Assembly (NCBI GenBank): GCA_031555615.1
Contig: JAVBUF010000007.1
Span: 1-64,000, forward strand
DNA from: UBA935 sp031555615
Lineage (GTDB): Bacteria; Bacillota; Clostridia; Lachnospirales; Lachnospiraceae
Direction: 5' to 3'
Length of the DNA stretch: 64,000 nt
The notes under the pieces were generated by a model. It had not been told where the DNA came from and searched no databases. It worked only from the letters and a program-made list of their open reading frames with translations. Every line of letters starts with the position of its first letter. Position 1 is the stretch's first letter. Of the stretch, positions 17,243 through 26,314 are shown piece by piece. The position numbers and the translations under genes were made by a program.

Positions 17243-18118
17243 ATGCCGAAGGAAGAATTTGAAGAATTGGACGAAGCCGCGGAGAAAAAGAGGATTGCTG
17301 CGGAAAAGAAGAAGTTAAAGGATGAGCAAAAGCAGCAAAAGAAAGAAGCCCGGGCAAGGGCCAGAGAGATTGAAGAACAGGAAGAACAGCTGGACGGTGG
17401 TGAAGCAAACAACGTCTCCGTGTTTTTGATTACTTTTATTATCGTTGTTATCTGGGTGGCTATTTTGTGCCTGTTGGTAAAATTAGATGTGGGCGGTTTC
17501 GGTTCGGGAGTGTTGACACCGGTTCTGAAAGATGTTCCGGTAATCAATAAAATCCTGCCAACCGGTTCGGAGCTGACCGTGGAGGAGACAGATCAGGAAA
17601 CCTACGGCGGCTATAAGAGTCTGCGGGAAGCTGTGGACTATATCAAAGAGCTGGAACTGGAGCTGGAGCGGGCGCAGTCGGCTCAGAGCGGCAGTACCGA
17701 AGAAGTGGAACAGCTGCGGGCGGAGGTAGAACGGTTAAAGGAATTTGAAGACCGGCAGGTAGAGTTTCAGCGGATCAAAAATGAATTCTATGAAGAAGTA
17801 GTATATGCGGATAACGGACCGGGTGCGGAAGCATATCAGAAATATTATCAGGAAATCGATCCCGCCACGGCTGAGTATCTTTATAAGCAGGTGGTACAGC
17901 AAACCGAAGAAACCAAGGAAGTTAAGGATTATGCCAAAGCTTATTCGGAAATGAAGCCCAAGGAGGCGGCTAAAATCTTTGAATCCATGACCGATAATCT
18001 GGATTTGGCAGCCCGCATACTGGGAATTATGGAAGCGGATAGCAGGGGCAAGATATTAGGCGTAATGAACGCCGAGGTGGCAGCGAAATTAACCAAAATT
18101 ATGGATCCGGAGTCTTAA
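17243..18118 (+). CDS. MotE/YlxF-like membrane coiled-coil protein
   Basis: A 291-residue protein at the position of B. subtilis ylxF, between fliJ and fliK. It has a highly charged cytoplasmic N-terminus (residues 1-52), one membrane helix (about 56-78, VFLITFIIVVIWVAILCLLV), a coiled coil (about 125-170) and a C-terminal domain resembling the MgtE N domain: AKAYSEMKPKEAAKIFESM followed by ILGIMEADSRGKILGVMN. This layout is that of the MotE/YlxF family, thought to act at the motor. The 3-base gap to fliJ suggests coupling. A candidate sigma-28 promoter overlaps its stop codon. Confidence 0.8.
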   Translation: MPKEEFEELDEAAEKKRIAAEKKKLKDEQKQQKKEARARAREIEEQEEQLDGGEANNVSVFLITFIIVVIWVAILCLLVKLDVGGFGSGVLTPVLKDVPVINKILPTGSELTVEETDQETYGGYKSLREAVDYIKELELELERAQSAQSGSTEEVEQLRAEVERLKEFEDRQVEFQRIKNEFYEEVVYADNGPGAEAYQKYYQEIDPATAEYLYKQVVQQTEETKEVKDYAKAYSEMKPKEAAKIFESMTDNLDLAARILGIMEADSRGKILGVMNAEVAAKLTKIMDPES

Positions 18119-18142
18119 GTTATTTAAACTATCGACCGATAT
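18116..18142 (+). promoter_or_regulatory. Candidate sigma-28 (FliA/SigD) promoter before fliK
   Basis: TAAGTTAT (18116-18123) and ACCGATAT (18135-18142) are separated by 11 bases, close to the sigma-28 consensus TAAAGTTT-N11-GCCGATAA. It begins in the stop codon of the MotE-like gene. It would let FliA boost fliK and downstream genes, including fliA. Confidence 0.6.
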
Positions 18143-18188
18143 AGTATTATAATAGGTACCTTGAAAATTTAAGATAGGAGGAATGGAA

Positions 18189-19643
18189 ATGACAAGTACC
18201 CCTGTGAAAGACATGAGTTCCATAATGAACTTCGTGGGACAAAGAGGTGTACCTGCCCCTAACAGCGCAGGAAACATCAACAGCGGGTTTGGCAGCGCGA
18301 TGAACAGGGCATCTGACAGATTGAATGAAAAGCAGACTGTGGAAGCACCTGTGAATAAAGCCCCTGATACGGGCCAGCAGCCCAAATCAACAGAGCAAGT
18401 CAAAAGCCGGGAAACGGTTTCCTCAGAGCAGGATATGGAAAATAATCCGGTTCAGGAAAAAAATGTTCAGCAGGCTGATGAACAGACTGTCAGCAAGGCA
18501 GAAGCTGCCGGCGACGAAGCAGTGAAAGCGGTAGCGGACGAACTGGAAATTTCCGAGGAAGAAGTATTGGCAGCATTGGAAGCCATGGGATTGACACCGG
18601 TTTCGCTTTTGGAACCGCAGAATCTGACAGACGTAGTGTTAAATCTGACAGGCGAAGATACGTTGGCACTGGTAACCAATGAAGAACTGTATGTACAGGT
18701 AAATGATCTCACTGCAGCGGTTTCGGAAATAGCCGGACAACTGACGGAAGAGACCGGATTGTCTCCGGAGGAATTAGCAGCGGTTTTAGAGCAGGCAGCT
18801 AAGCCGGCAGAAGAGGTTTCCGAAAAACCCCTCAGTCCCAATGAGCTGATGAAAGAAGAGACCACCAAACCGGTTGCTCCCAATGACCAGGAAAAGGAAA
18901 TAACTATTGTCATTGAGAAAAACGGCGAAGTCACGGAAGTAACGGCCAAAACAGATGCCAAAGGTAATCTTCAGGCAACGAAAGAGGTCAATACATCCAC
19001 GGTTGAAACAGCCACCGCAGAAAAATCCGAAGAACAGACCCATGGTAAACAGCAGGAAGAAGCCTCGCATCACAACAATGAGGAAATGTCAGGAAGAAAT
19101 TCCCTGTTGGAATCCTTGCTGCAAAACAAAACCCAGACCGTAGAAGCACCAATGGAAGCCATGCCGGTTTTTGAAACACCGGATACCGAACAGATTATGC
19201 GGCAGATCATGGATTTTATGAAAATTCAGTTAAAGCCGGAAATGACCCAACTGGAAATGCAGCTGCATCCGGCAAGCCTGGGAACCATCAATGTGCAGAT
19301 TGCTTCTAAAGAAGGTGTGATTACCGCTCAGTTTACCGCTCAAAACGATACTGTTAAAGCAGTTATCGAAGGCCAGCTGATCGAACTGAAGGAAAGTATG
19401 CGGGCTCAGGGAATCAAAGTAGAGGCAGTAGAAGTAAATGTACAAAGTCAGTCTTTTGACAGTAATCTCTGGCAGGGAAAAGAAGGAAATGACAGCGGAT
19501 ATGAAGCCCATAAGAAGGGGACCCGCAGAATCAACTTAAATGACCTTAATCTGGAGGAATTACCGGAGGATATGACCGAAGAAGAACAAATGGCAGCAGA
19601 AATAATGAAAGAAAACGGCGGCACGGTAGATTATACCGCATAA
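18189..19643 (+). CDS. fliK: Flagellar hook-length control protein FliK
   Basis: Exported ruler that measures hook length and triggers the substrate-specificity switch in FlhB. It has 484 residues: a low-complexity acidic N-terminal two-thirds rich in E, T, V and Q, and a conserved C-terminal Flg_hook domain (about residues 345-425) with LEMQLHPASLGTINVQI and SMRAQGIKVEAVEVNV. The ATG at 18189 is chosen because AGGAGG at 18176-18181 is 7 bases away; the ATG at 18183 would be only 1 base away. It is the first gene after the internal sigma-28 candidate. Confidence 0.93.
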   Translation: MTSTPVKDMSSIMNFVGQRGVPAPNSAGNINSGFGSAMNRASDRLNEKQTVEAPVNKAPDTGQQPKSTEQVKSRETVSSEQDMENNPVQEKNVQQADEQTVSKAEAAGDEAVKAVADELEISEEEVLAALEAMGLTPVSLLEPQNLTDVVLNLTGEDTLALVTNEELYVQVNDLTAAVSEIAGQLTEETGLSPEELAAVLEQAAKPAEEVSEKPLSPNELMKEETTKPVAPNDQEKEITIVIEKNGEVTEVTAKTDAKGNLQATKEVNTSTVETATAEKSEEQTHGKQQEEASHHNNEEMSGRNSLLESLLQNKTQTVEAPMEAMPVFETPDTEQIMRQIMDFMKIQLKPEMTQLEMQLHPASLGTINVQIASKEGVITAQFTAQNDTVKAVIEGQLIELKESMRAQGIKVEAVEVNVQSQSFDSNLWQGKEGNDSGYEAHKKGTRRINLNDLNLEELPEDMTEEEQMAAEIMKENGGTVDYTA

Positions 19644-19672
19644 CCCCGAGACAACTAAGAAAGGAGAACTAC

Positions 19673-20398
19673 ATGGGAAATACAGTAGACGGATTAGGCG
19701 CCGGCGTAAAAGAGGGTAAATTAGTGGAAACAGCAAGCGCAGCCTCCACCACCTCAAAAGCAACCAATGGAAAGACCATGGATAAGGATGCTTTTTTACA
19801 GCTTCTGGTAGCACAGATGAAATATCAGGATCCTTTGGAACCCACCTCAAATACAGAATATATCTCCCAATATGCAACTTTTTCCGAATTGGAACAGATG
19901 CAGAACATGAGTGCTTCATTGGAACTTTCCAGAGCCTCTTCTTTTGTGGGACAGACGGTTACCATCAGAACAACCATGACTAACGGAGAAATTAAGGAGA
20001 TCGAGGGAAAGGTAGATTATGTAGTATTTGAAAACAATAAAGCCTTGGTTTCTGTCAATGGCGAATTATACTCTTCCGGTGATATATATGCAACCGTGGA
20101 TACAGAGTACAAGACCGCATTCGATCTGGCAACAGCATTTGCAAAAGCAATGAACAGTTTGCCTTCGGTAGAAAATATTACCCTTGATGATGCGGACGTC
20201 ATAAACAACCTGAAAGACGGATTCAACAATATGTCCGGATATCAGCAGACCTTTATCGCCAATGATTATATTGAAAAATTAACAAACTATGTAACCAGAC
20301 TGGATGCACTGCAAAAGGCAGCGGAAGAGGAAAATAAAAATAATACAACGCCTCCCACTGACGATGATGATGGCAATGGTGGCACTGACGAAACTTGA
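19673..20398 (+). CDS. flgD: Flagellar hook capping protein FlgD
   Basis: Scaffold cap for hook polymerisation, 241 residues. The N-terminal signature KDAFLQLLVAQMKYQDPLEP (about residues 42-61) with NTEYISQYATFSELEQM is diagnostic. A central VGQTVTIRT segment and a short acidic C-terminal tail (DDDDGNGGTDE) follow. It lies between fliK and the small flagellar-operon gene. Confidence 0.96.
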   Translation: MGNTVDGLGAGVKEGKLVETASAASTTSKATNGKTMDKDAFLQLLVAQMKYQDPLEPTSNTEYISQYATFSELEQMQNMSASLELSRASSFVGQTVTIRTTMTNGEIKEIEGKVDYVVFENNKALVSVNGELYSSGDIYATVDTEYKTAFDLATAFAKAMNSLPSVENITLDDADVINNLKDGFNNMSGYQQTFIANDYIEKLTNYVTRLDALQKAAEEENKNNTTPPTDDDDGNGGTDET

Positions 20399-20438
20399 AC
20401 AGAGCTTTAACGGAAGGTGAAATCTCAAGGAGGAGAAG

Positions 20439-20837
20439 ATGATGAAAATCTCAAACAATCAATTTCTTTCCATCGAGCAGTTACAGGATCAATACTTAAA
20501 TCAAACGAAAACAGCGACACCGGTCAAAACCGCAGACGGATTTTCCTTTCAGGAAATCTTAAGCAAACGGACCCACAGCCGTGAAGAAGTGAAATTTTCC
20601 AAGCATGCGGCCAATCGCCTGGTAGACCGAAACATTACCCTCTCAGACAGTCAGATCGAACGTTTGAATGAAGGCACTGTAAAGGCAAGTGAAAAAGGAA
20701 TAAAAGAATCCCTGGTAATCGTGGATCAGATGGCGTTTATCGTAAATATACCCAATAATACGGTAGTAACAGCCATGAACCAACGGGATGCAAACGAAAA
20801 TGTATTTACAAATATTGACGGAGCCGTAATTATGTAG
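20439..20837 (+). CDS. Small flagellar operon protein (TIGR02530-like)
   Basis: A 132-residue protein between flgD and flgE. It resembles the conserved flagellar operon family found at this place in many Firmicutes, with FSKHAANRLVDRNITLSDSQIERLN in the middle and DQMAFIVNIPNNTVVTAMN near the end. Function is unknown; hook-related roles are inferred only from position. AAGGAGGAG precedes two adjacent ATG codons, and either could be used. Confidence 0.82.
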   Translation: MMKISNNQFLSIEQLQDQYLNQTKTATPVKTADGFSFQEILSKRTHSREEVKFSKHAANRLVDRNITLSDSQIERLNEGTVKASEKGIKESLVIVDQMAFIVNIPNNTVVTAMNQRDANENVFTNIDGAVIM

Positions 20838-20918
20838 CCGGACCTTATGGAGGCAAAAGTTCCCGACTGACAGAAGGAACAGATTACGACACGAAACCAA
20901 CAAGGAGGTCATTTCATT

Positions 20919-22811
20919 ATGATGAGATCATTATATTCTGGTGTTGCCGGATTAAAAACACACCAGACCAAAATGGACGTTATCGGTAATAATATCGCCA
21001 ACGTTAATACTACAGCTTATAAATCACAATCCATTACCTTTAACGAGTTAATGTACCAGACCACAAAAAAGGCATCCGGTGCCAGTGCAGCTACCGGTGT
21101 GGGCGGTACCAATGCCGGACAGATCGGTCTTGGTGTTAAGGTAGGTGCCATCAATACCAATATTACTTCCCAGGGAGCCAGCCAGACCACCAATCTGCCT
21201 TTTGATTTGGCAATTACCGGTGATGCATTCTTTGTTGTCAGCAATGGCTCGGACAATTTCTTTACCAGAGCCGGTTCCTTTTACGTGGATGGTACAGGTA
21301 ATCTGGCTATGACCAGTACCGGTTATAATGTTATGGGTTGGCAGACCGATCCCAACACCGGTGAGATTAAGAAAGATACCGTAAGTGCATTAAGGATCAT
21401 GACTGAAGCAAACATGACCTATCCGCCGGAAGCTACTACAAAAGCAACCATTTCCGGTATTACGGATAAAAATGATACCGATATTAACAGTCCCTCCGGT
21501 AAAAGTATGAACCTGGAATTTTTTGACAGTCTGGGATTCACCTATACCGCCAAATTGAGTACCCATGCTATCGATGGTGATAAGGGACAATTTTATGTGC
21601 AGTTAGATGATGTTCTGGATGCTAACGGCAAATCCATCGGTCCGGAAAAACTGGCCCAGGTAAGTTTCGGAACAACACAGACGGTTGCCTCGGCAACCCC
21701 CTATCTGACCAAAAACAATATCAATGTAACGGGAACGATAACAGTAGCTCTTAAAGCTACACCGACAACCAAGTTTGATCTTGCAGTTGACGCAAAGTAT
21801 GACGTAGACTCCAATGGAGTTATTTCTGGCGGTACGCCTCCCGCAACAGTTACCAAAGCAACGATGGAAGCATTATACGGAGCGGGTATTCTGGATGGTG
21901 CGGAAAGTTTTTCTATTGATAAAAACGGAGCGATAACAGTTACCAATGCAACTACGAAAGGAACAACAACCACTACATTGCCTAATACGGCATCAGCAAA
22001 TGTCGGAACAGTTGCCATCACGGACGGTACGGCAGCGAATGCGGTTTCCCTGACAGTGGGAACTACTTATGCGGTAGAAGACGGTGAGGTTACTACGGCA
22101 GGTATTACCGCCGCCCAGGTAGAAGCGTTATATGGAATTTCTTTGGCGAATGTACGGGCATTTACTGTCGGAGCAGACGGCACCTTAACGGTTACCCAAA
22201 AAGATGTTAGTAATTCCATCTTGCTGGACTATGTTTCCGGAACCGGTAAATTTGCCAGAGCAGGCGGAAATATAGATGGTTTGGTGACCCTTGGGTTTAC
22301 CTCCACAGCCAATACCGATATGTCTAATTTCCAGAATATTGAGCTTGACTTCTCCACCACCCTGATGTCTAACAATAATAAGAAGAGTACCCTGGGTGCG
22401 GAACGCGGCGGCACAGGAGCCAATAAGGGCCAGGGAACCGGGCGAAAAATCGGAGAAATGAGTGAAATTGTTGTTCAGGATGACGGTAAGATTTATGCCA
22501 ACTATGATAATGGCCAAAGCCGTCTGCTGGGACAGGTAGCAACCGCCTCTTTTGCCAATCCTTCCGGTCTGGAAAAGAAGGGTGATAACCTGTATGCAGC
22601 CAGCATGAACTCCGGTGATTTTGACGGTATCGGTGAAGATATCAAGGTTGGCGGCGGTTATATGACCTCCGGTGTATTGGAAATGAGTAATGTGGATCTG
22701 TCATCGGAATTTACTGAAATGATCACTACTCAAAGAGGATTTCAGGCAAATAGCCGTATTATTACGGTATCGGATACCCTTTTGGAGGAATTGACCAACC
22801 TGAAGAGATAA
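20919..22811 (+). CDS. flgE: Flagellar hook protein FlgE
   Basis: Structural subunit of the hook, exported through the growing rod. It has 630 residues. The N-terminal block MMRSLYSGVAGLKTHQTKMD with VIGNNIANVNTTAYKSQ and the C-terminal block VDLSSEFTEMITTQRGFQAN are characteristic of the rod/hook/filament family. The large Thr/Ala-rich middle (about residues 150-520) is the variable exposed domain and is longer than in enteric FlgE. AAGGAGG precedes the start. Confidence 0.97.
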   Translation: MMRSLYSGVAGLKTHQTKMDVIGNNIANVNTTAYKSQSITFNELMYQTTKKASGASAATGVGGTNAGQIGLGVKVGAINTNITSQGASQTTNLPFDLAITGDAFFVVSNGSDNFFTRAGSFYVDGTGNLAMTSTGYNVMGWQTDPNTGEIKKDTVSALRIMTEANMTYPPEATTKATISGITDKNDTDINSPSGKSMNLEFFDSLGFTYTAKLSTHAIDGDKGQFYVQLDDVLDANGKSIGPEKLAQVSFGTTQTVASATPYLTKNNINVTGTITVALKATPTTKFDLAVDAKYDVDSNGVISGGTPPATVTKATMEALYGAGILDGAESFSIDKNGAITVTNATTKGTTTTTLPNTASANVGTVAITDGTAANAVSLTVGTTYAVEDGEVTTAGITAAQVEALYGISLANVRAFTVGADGTLTVTQKDVSNSILLDYVSGTGKFARAGGNIDGLVTLGFTSTANTDMSNFQNIELDFSTTLMSNNNKKSTLGAERGGTGANKGQGTGRKIGEMSEIVVQDDGKIYANYDNGQSRLLGQVATASFANPSGLEKKGDNLYAASMNSGDFDGIGEDIKVGGGYMTSGVLEMSNVDLSSEFTEMITTQRGFQANSRIITVSDTLLEELTNLKR

Positions 22812-22850
22812 TTAGCAGGTTAAAGATGTGCAAATAGTATAAGATGAGGC

Positions 22851-22877
22851 AGGGAACTAGAAAATAGTTCCCTTTGT
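22851..22877 (+). terminator. Weak terminator or attenuator between flgE and flbD
   Basis: AGGGAACTA (22851-22859) and TAGTTCCCT (22865-22873) form a perfect 9-bp stem with loop GAAAA, followed by a poor T-run (TTTGTCT). A TATAAT lies immediately downstream at 22881-22886. It could reduce readthrough after hook genes and allow re-initiation. Confidence 0.45.
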
Positions 22878-22902
22878 CTGTATAATACAAGGAGGAAAAA
22901 CC

Positions 22903-23085
22903 ATGATAGAGGTAACCAAGATAAACGGTGTTAAGGTTTTGATCAACCCTGATTTAATGGAGTTAGTGGAAGAAACACCCGATACCGTCATTTCGTTTAC
23001 GACAGGCAGAAAAATTATTGTAAAAGAAAGTAGACAAGAGGTGAAAAATTTAGTAAAATCGTATAGAAAGGATATTTTTGCGTAA
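22903..23085 (+). CDS. flbD: FlbD/SwrD family flagellar protein
   Basis: A 60-residue protein starting MIEVTKINGVKVLINPDL, matching the FlbD/SwrD family located between flgE and motor genes. In B. subtilis SwrD is reported to increase motor power for swarming. Here it directly precedes motA and motB, consistent with a stator-related role. AAGGAGG precedes the ATG. Confidence 0.88.
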   Translation: MIEVTKINGVKVLINPDLMELVEETPDTVISFTTGRKIIVKESRQEVKNLVKSYRKDIFA

Positions 23086-23125
23086 GTCTTTTTTAGGCTT
23101 AATTGCGCAATTGTAGGTGATTTCT

Positions 23126-23920
23126 GTGGATTTAGCTTCTATACTTGGTTTAGTACTATGCTTTGCATGTATCTTGATTGGTATTATTACCAGTGGAGGT
23201 ATCGGGACAATCGGAAACTTTCTGGATCCGGCTTCGGCAGCGATTACCTTTGGCGGTGCATTCGCTTGTATGCTGGCATCCAATAGCATACCGGATTTTG
23301 TAGGGGGGTTGAAAAGCTTTACTTTAATCTTAAAAGTGCCGGTTATGGATACCAAGTTGATTATTCAGAAAATTATTGAGTTGTCTAATGTTGCACGTAA
23401 AGAAGGACTGCTTTCCCTGGAGGAAGCAGCTGCAGATTTGGATGATCCGTTTTTAAAAAAAGGTATTCTTTTGATTGTTGACGGAACTGATCCCGAGCTG
23501 GTGCGTAGTATTATGGAGACAGAACTTATCAGTATCGAGGGAAGGCATAAAGAAAAAATCGGTTTTTGGGAGAATTTAGGTGCCATGGGTCCGGCATGGG
23601 GTATGATAGGTACCCTGTTGGGGTTGGTGAATATGCTCTATGATATGGGAGATCCGGATAATATTGGACCGTCAATGGCAGTAGCACTGATTACAACATT
23701 ATATGGTTCCCTCCTTGCAAACTGGTTTTGTGCACCGATTACCAGTAAACTGAAATCGAATAATGACAGCGAAATGATGATAAAGGAAATTATGATTGAA
23801 GGTCTTCTTTCTATACAGGCAGGTGAGAACCCTCGTGTTATCGAAGAAAAGCTAAAATCCTTCCTGGCTCCTGCCGATAGAGTGACAGCGGGTGAAGATG
23901 GAGGTGAAGTGGATGGCTAA
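23126..23920 (+). CDS. motA: Flagellar motor stator protein MotA
   Basis: Membrane subunit of the ion-driven stator, 264 residues with four predicted membrane helices (near residues 3-22, 34-52, about 150-170 and 185-205) and a cytoplasmic loop that contacts FliG. I choose the GTG at 23126 because AGGTGA at 23115-23120 is 5 bases upstream and the product then begins MDLASILGLVLC, as in the family. The GTG at 23117 is the alternative. It overlaps motB. Placing motAB inside the fla/che operon differs from B. subtilis. Confidence 0.93.
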   Translation: MDLASILGLVLCFACILIGIITSGGIGTIGNFLDPASAAITFGGAFACMLASNSIPDFVGGLKSFTLILKVPVMDTKLIIQKIIELSNVARKEGLLSLEEAAADLDDPFLKKGILLIVDGTDPELVRSIMETELISIEGRHKEKIGFWENLGAMGPAWGMIGTLLGLVNMLYDMGDPDNIGPSMAVALITTLYGSLLANWFCAPITSKLKSNNDSEMMIKEIMIEGLLSIQAGENPRVIEEKLKSFLAPADRVTAGEDGGEVDG

Positions 23921-24731
23921 GCGAAAAGAAGATCCGCCGCCGTCCGGATCACCGGCTTGGATGGCAACATTTGCCGATTTGATGAACCTTCTTCTTTGTT
24001 TTTTTGTGTTATTGTTTTCCATGTCTACAGTGGATGCTCAAAAGTTTGAATTGATTTCGGCATCCTTTAACCAGACTTTCAGTATTTTTGCTGCAGGAGC
24101 CGCCAGTATCGGTGAGGGTGTGCTGATCAGCAATGGAGCAAGTCAATTAAACGATTTAGCAGAATACATTAACAGTACCGGACTTAATTCTGAAGGAGAG
24201 ATTATTCCGGAGGAAATGCAGAATGAACTGCAGGAGGCCGAACAAGCCATTGAAGAAGCCAAATTAGAAGAATCAGAGAAGATGGCGGAGAAAATTGAAG
24301 AGGCACTGTTGGAAAAGAATCTGGATAAAGATGTAGATATAGAATTTACAGCGCAATATGTCCAGCTTACCTTAAATGGCAATTTGCTTTTTGATTCCGG
24401 CAAAGTAGATTTAACGGATGCGGCAATTCCGGTATTGGATCAGGTGGGATTGATTTTACAGCGTTATGCCAGCGGAGAGGTGCAGATTGAAGGACATACG
24501 GATAATGTTCCGATGTCCGGAGCAAAATACTCTAATAACGACGAATTGAGCAGTGGACGCGCATATTCGGTTTTTAGGTACTTGATAGAAAACACATCAT
24601 TAAATCCCGGCACGATTGTGCATGCCGGACGAGGAGAGTATAATCCCATCGCTGATAATGCAACAGCAGAGGGACGTAAAAAAAACAGAAGGGTTGAAAT
24701 TAAGATTTATAACTCTTTAAGTTCTTACTAG
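23913..24731 (+). CDS. motB: Flagellar motor stator protein MotB
   Basis: Peptidoglycan-anchored stator subunit of 272 residues. One membrane helix (about residues 17-37) contains the ion-binding aspartate Asp22 in TFADLMNLLLCFFVLLFSMS. The C-terminal OmpA-like domain has EGHTDNVPMSGAKYSNNDELSSGRA and GRGEYNPIADN. The ATG at 23913 follows GGAGGTGA and overlaps the motA end by 8 bases. A charged helical linker (about residues 90-135) is longer than usual. Confidence 0.94.
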   Translation: MAKRKEDPPPSGSPAWMATFADLMNLLLCFFVLLFSMSTVDAQKFELISASFNQTFSIFAAGAASIGEGVLISNGASQLNDLAEYINSTGLNSEGEIIPEEMQNELQEAEQAIEEAKLEESEKMAEKIEEALLEKNLDKDVDIEFTAQYVQLTLNGNLLFDSGKVDLTDAAIPVLDQVGLILQRYASGEVQIEGHTDNVPMSGAKYSNNDELSSGRAYSVFRYLIENTSLNPGTIVHAGRGEYNPIADNATAEGRKKNRRVEIKIYNSLSSY

Positions 24732-24747
24732 GAGGAACAAAATCCAG

Positions 24748-25287
24748 ATGAAGAAGAATTTAGTCTCCATCATAATATTGGCGCTGTTGATCGTGAATAT
24801 AGTGCTGACTTCTATTATGATGTTTAGTGTAACCGGTGCGGCGCAGAAAACATCGGCTCTCGTAACGGATATCTCATCTGCTTTGAAATTTGAAATAAGC
24901 GGAGGGGCTGCGGCAGGCGAAGAAGCCAGCAGCGTGCCGACGGTATCGGTAAAGGACACGACTCCTTATAATATAGCAGACCCGATGACTGTACCATTAA
25001 AGGTAAGTGAAGACGGAAAACCCCATTACATCGTCATTTTGGTTTCTCTGTCACTGAATAATAAACATAAGGATTTTAAGACCTATGGTGAGGGTGATCT
25101 TACCGATACGGTGGCAATGATCCAGGATCAGATAATCGAGGTTTTCGGGCAATATACTCTGGAAGAAATCAGAGCCGAACAGAGTACGATGGATACTATC
25201 AAAAAGGAGATTTTACGACGTATACATGTCATTTATGATTCTGATTTTGTGTATAATATATCGTTTAGAGACGTTAAGTACTCATAG
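24748..25287 (+). CDS. fliL: Flagellar basal body-associated protein FliL
   Basis: Single-pass membrane protein supporting stator function, 179 residues. The N-terminal helix (about residues 3-24, LVSIIILALLIVNIVLTSIM) is followed by a linker and a FliL domain with HYIVILVSLSLNNKHKDF and EEIRAEQSTMDTIKKEILRR. It lies between motB and fliM in the expected order. Confidence 0.93.
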   Translation: MKKNLVSIIILALLIVNIVLTSIMMFSVTGAAQKTSALVTDISSALKFEISGGAAAGEEASSVPTVSVKDTTPYNIADPMTVPLKVSEDGKPHYIVILVSLSLNNKHKDFKTYGEGDLTDTVAMIQDQIIEVFGQYTLEEIRAEQSTMDTIKKEILRRIHVIYDSDFVYNISFRDVKYS

Positions 25288-25327
25288 CCCCAAGGAGGCA
25301 CACGAGCAAAGGTAGGGAGGTGATTTC

Positions 25328-26314
25328 GTGGGCGAGGTACTATCTCAAAACGAGATTGATAATTTGCTGGCAGCATTAAGTACCGGTGAATTGGATGTAG
25401 AACAAATGCAGGAAAATGCCGCTAAACAAGCAAAAAACTATGATTTTAAGCGGCCTGCGAAATTTTCTAAAGAACATCTGCGTACATTGGAAATCATATA
25501 CGAGCATTACGGACGATTGATATCCACTAATCTTCCGGTGTATCTGCGGAAAAACATTCAAGTGAATGTAGCCAGCTCTGAAACAGTAGCTTTTTCCGAG
25601 TTTACCAATGCATTGTCCAATCCTGTAATTTTAGGAATTGTTAACTTCCAGCCATTGGTGGGAAATGTCATTATTGAACTTGCCTCAAATTTGGGGTATG
25701 CTATGATAGATAGAATGTTAGGCGGCCAGGGAATACCGCTTGACAAGATCAGGGATTTTTCCGAGATAGAAATGACGATTATTGAGAAGCTGATGGTTAT
25801 ATGTATGCAGCTGATGCGGGAACCCTGGAGGAATGTTATTGATATCAATCCAATTATGGAGAGGATTGAAACCAATCCCCAATTTGTGCAGGTAATTTCA
25901 CCCAATGATATGATAGCTATTGTTACCATGAATATCAAAATAGGTGATGTAGAGGGATTGATGAATATTTGTCTGCCTTATTTCACGCTGGAGTCCGTAA
26001 TGGATAAGCTGAACACGAAGTACTGGTTCTCCACGATGAAAGAGGGCGCCGATGATAATTACGAAGAGCATATTGAAGCTTTGTTGAAGCGTGTAGAAGT
26101 TCCGGTCAAAGCAGTACTGGGTAAGAGCAGTGTATCGGTAAGTGATTTTGTTAATCTGCAATTGGGAGATATTATACGTCTGGATACAAGAATTGATTCC
26201 GAACTAAGTATATATGTAGGAAATATTGAAAAATTTACTGCATTGCCGGGGTCAAATAAAGATAATTATGCTGTGAGGGTCACATCAGTAATGAGAGAGG
26301 AGAAGATAAATTAA
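25328..26314 (+). CDS. fliM: Flagellar motor switch protein FliM
   Basis: C-ring component that binds phosphorylated CheY. It has 328 residues. The N-terminal peptide MGEVLSQNEIDNLLAAL is the CheY-P-binding motif. The middle domain is CheC-like and the C-terminal domain (about 250-325) is SpoA/FliN-like with LGDIIRLDTRIDSELSIYVG. It starts with GTG after GGGAGGTGA. It overlaps the fliY ATG by one base. Confidence 0.96.
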   Translation: MGEVLSQNEIDNLLAALSTGELDVEQMQENAAKQAKNYDFKRPAKFSKEHLRTLEIIYEHYGRLISTNLPVYLRKNIQVNVASSETVAFSEFTNALSNPVILGIVNFQPLVGNVIIELASNLGYAMIDRMLGGQGIPLDKIRDFSEIEMTIIEKLMVICMQLMREPWRNVIDINPIMERIETNPQFVQVISPNDMIAIVTMNIKIGDVEGLMNICLPYFTLESVMDKLNTKYWFSTMKEGADDNYEEHIEALLKRVEVPVKAVLGKSSVSVSDFVNLQLGDIIRLDTRIDSELSIYVGNIEKFTALPGSNKDNYAVRVTSVMREEKIN

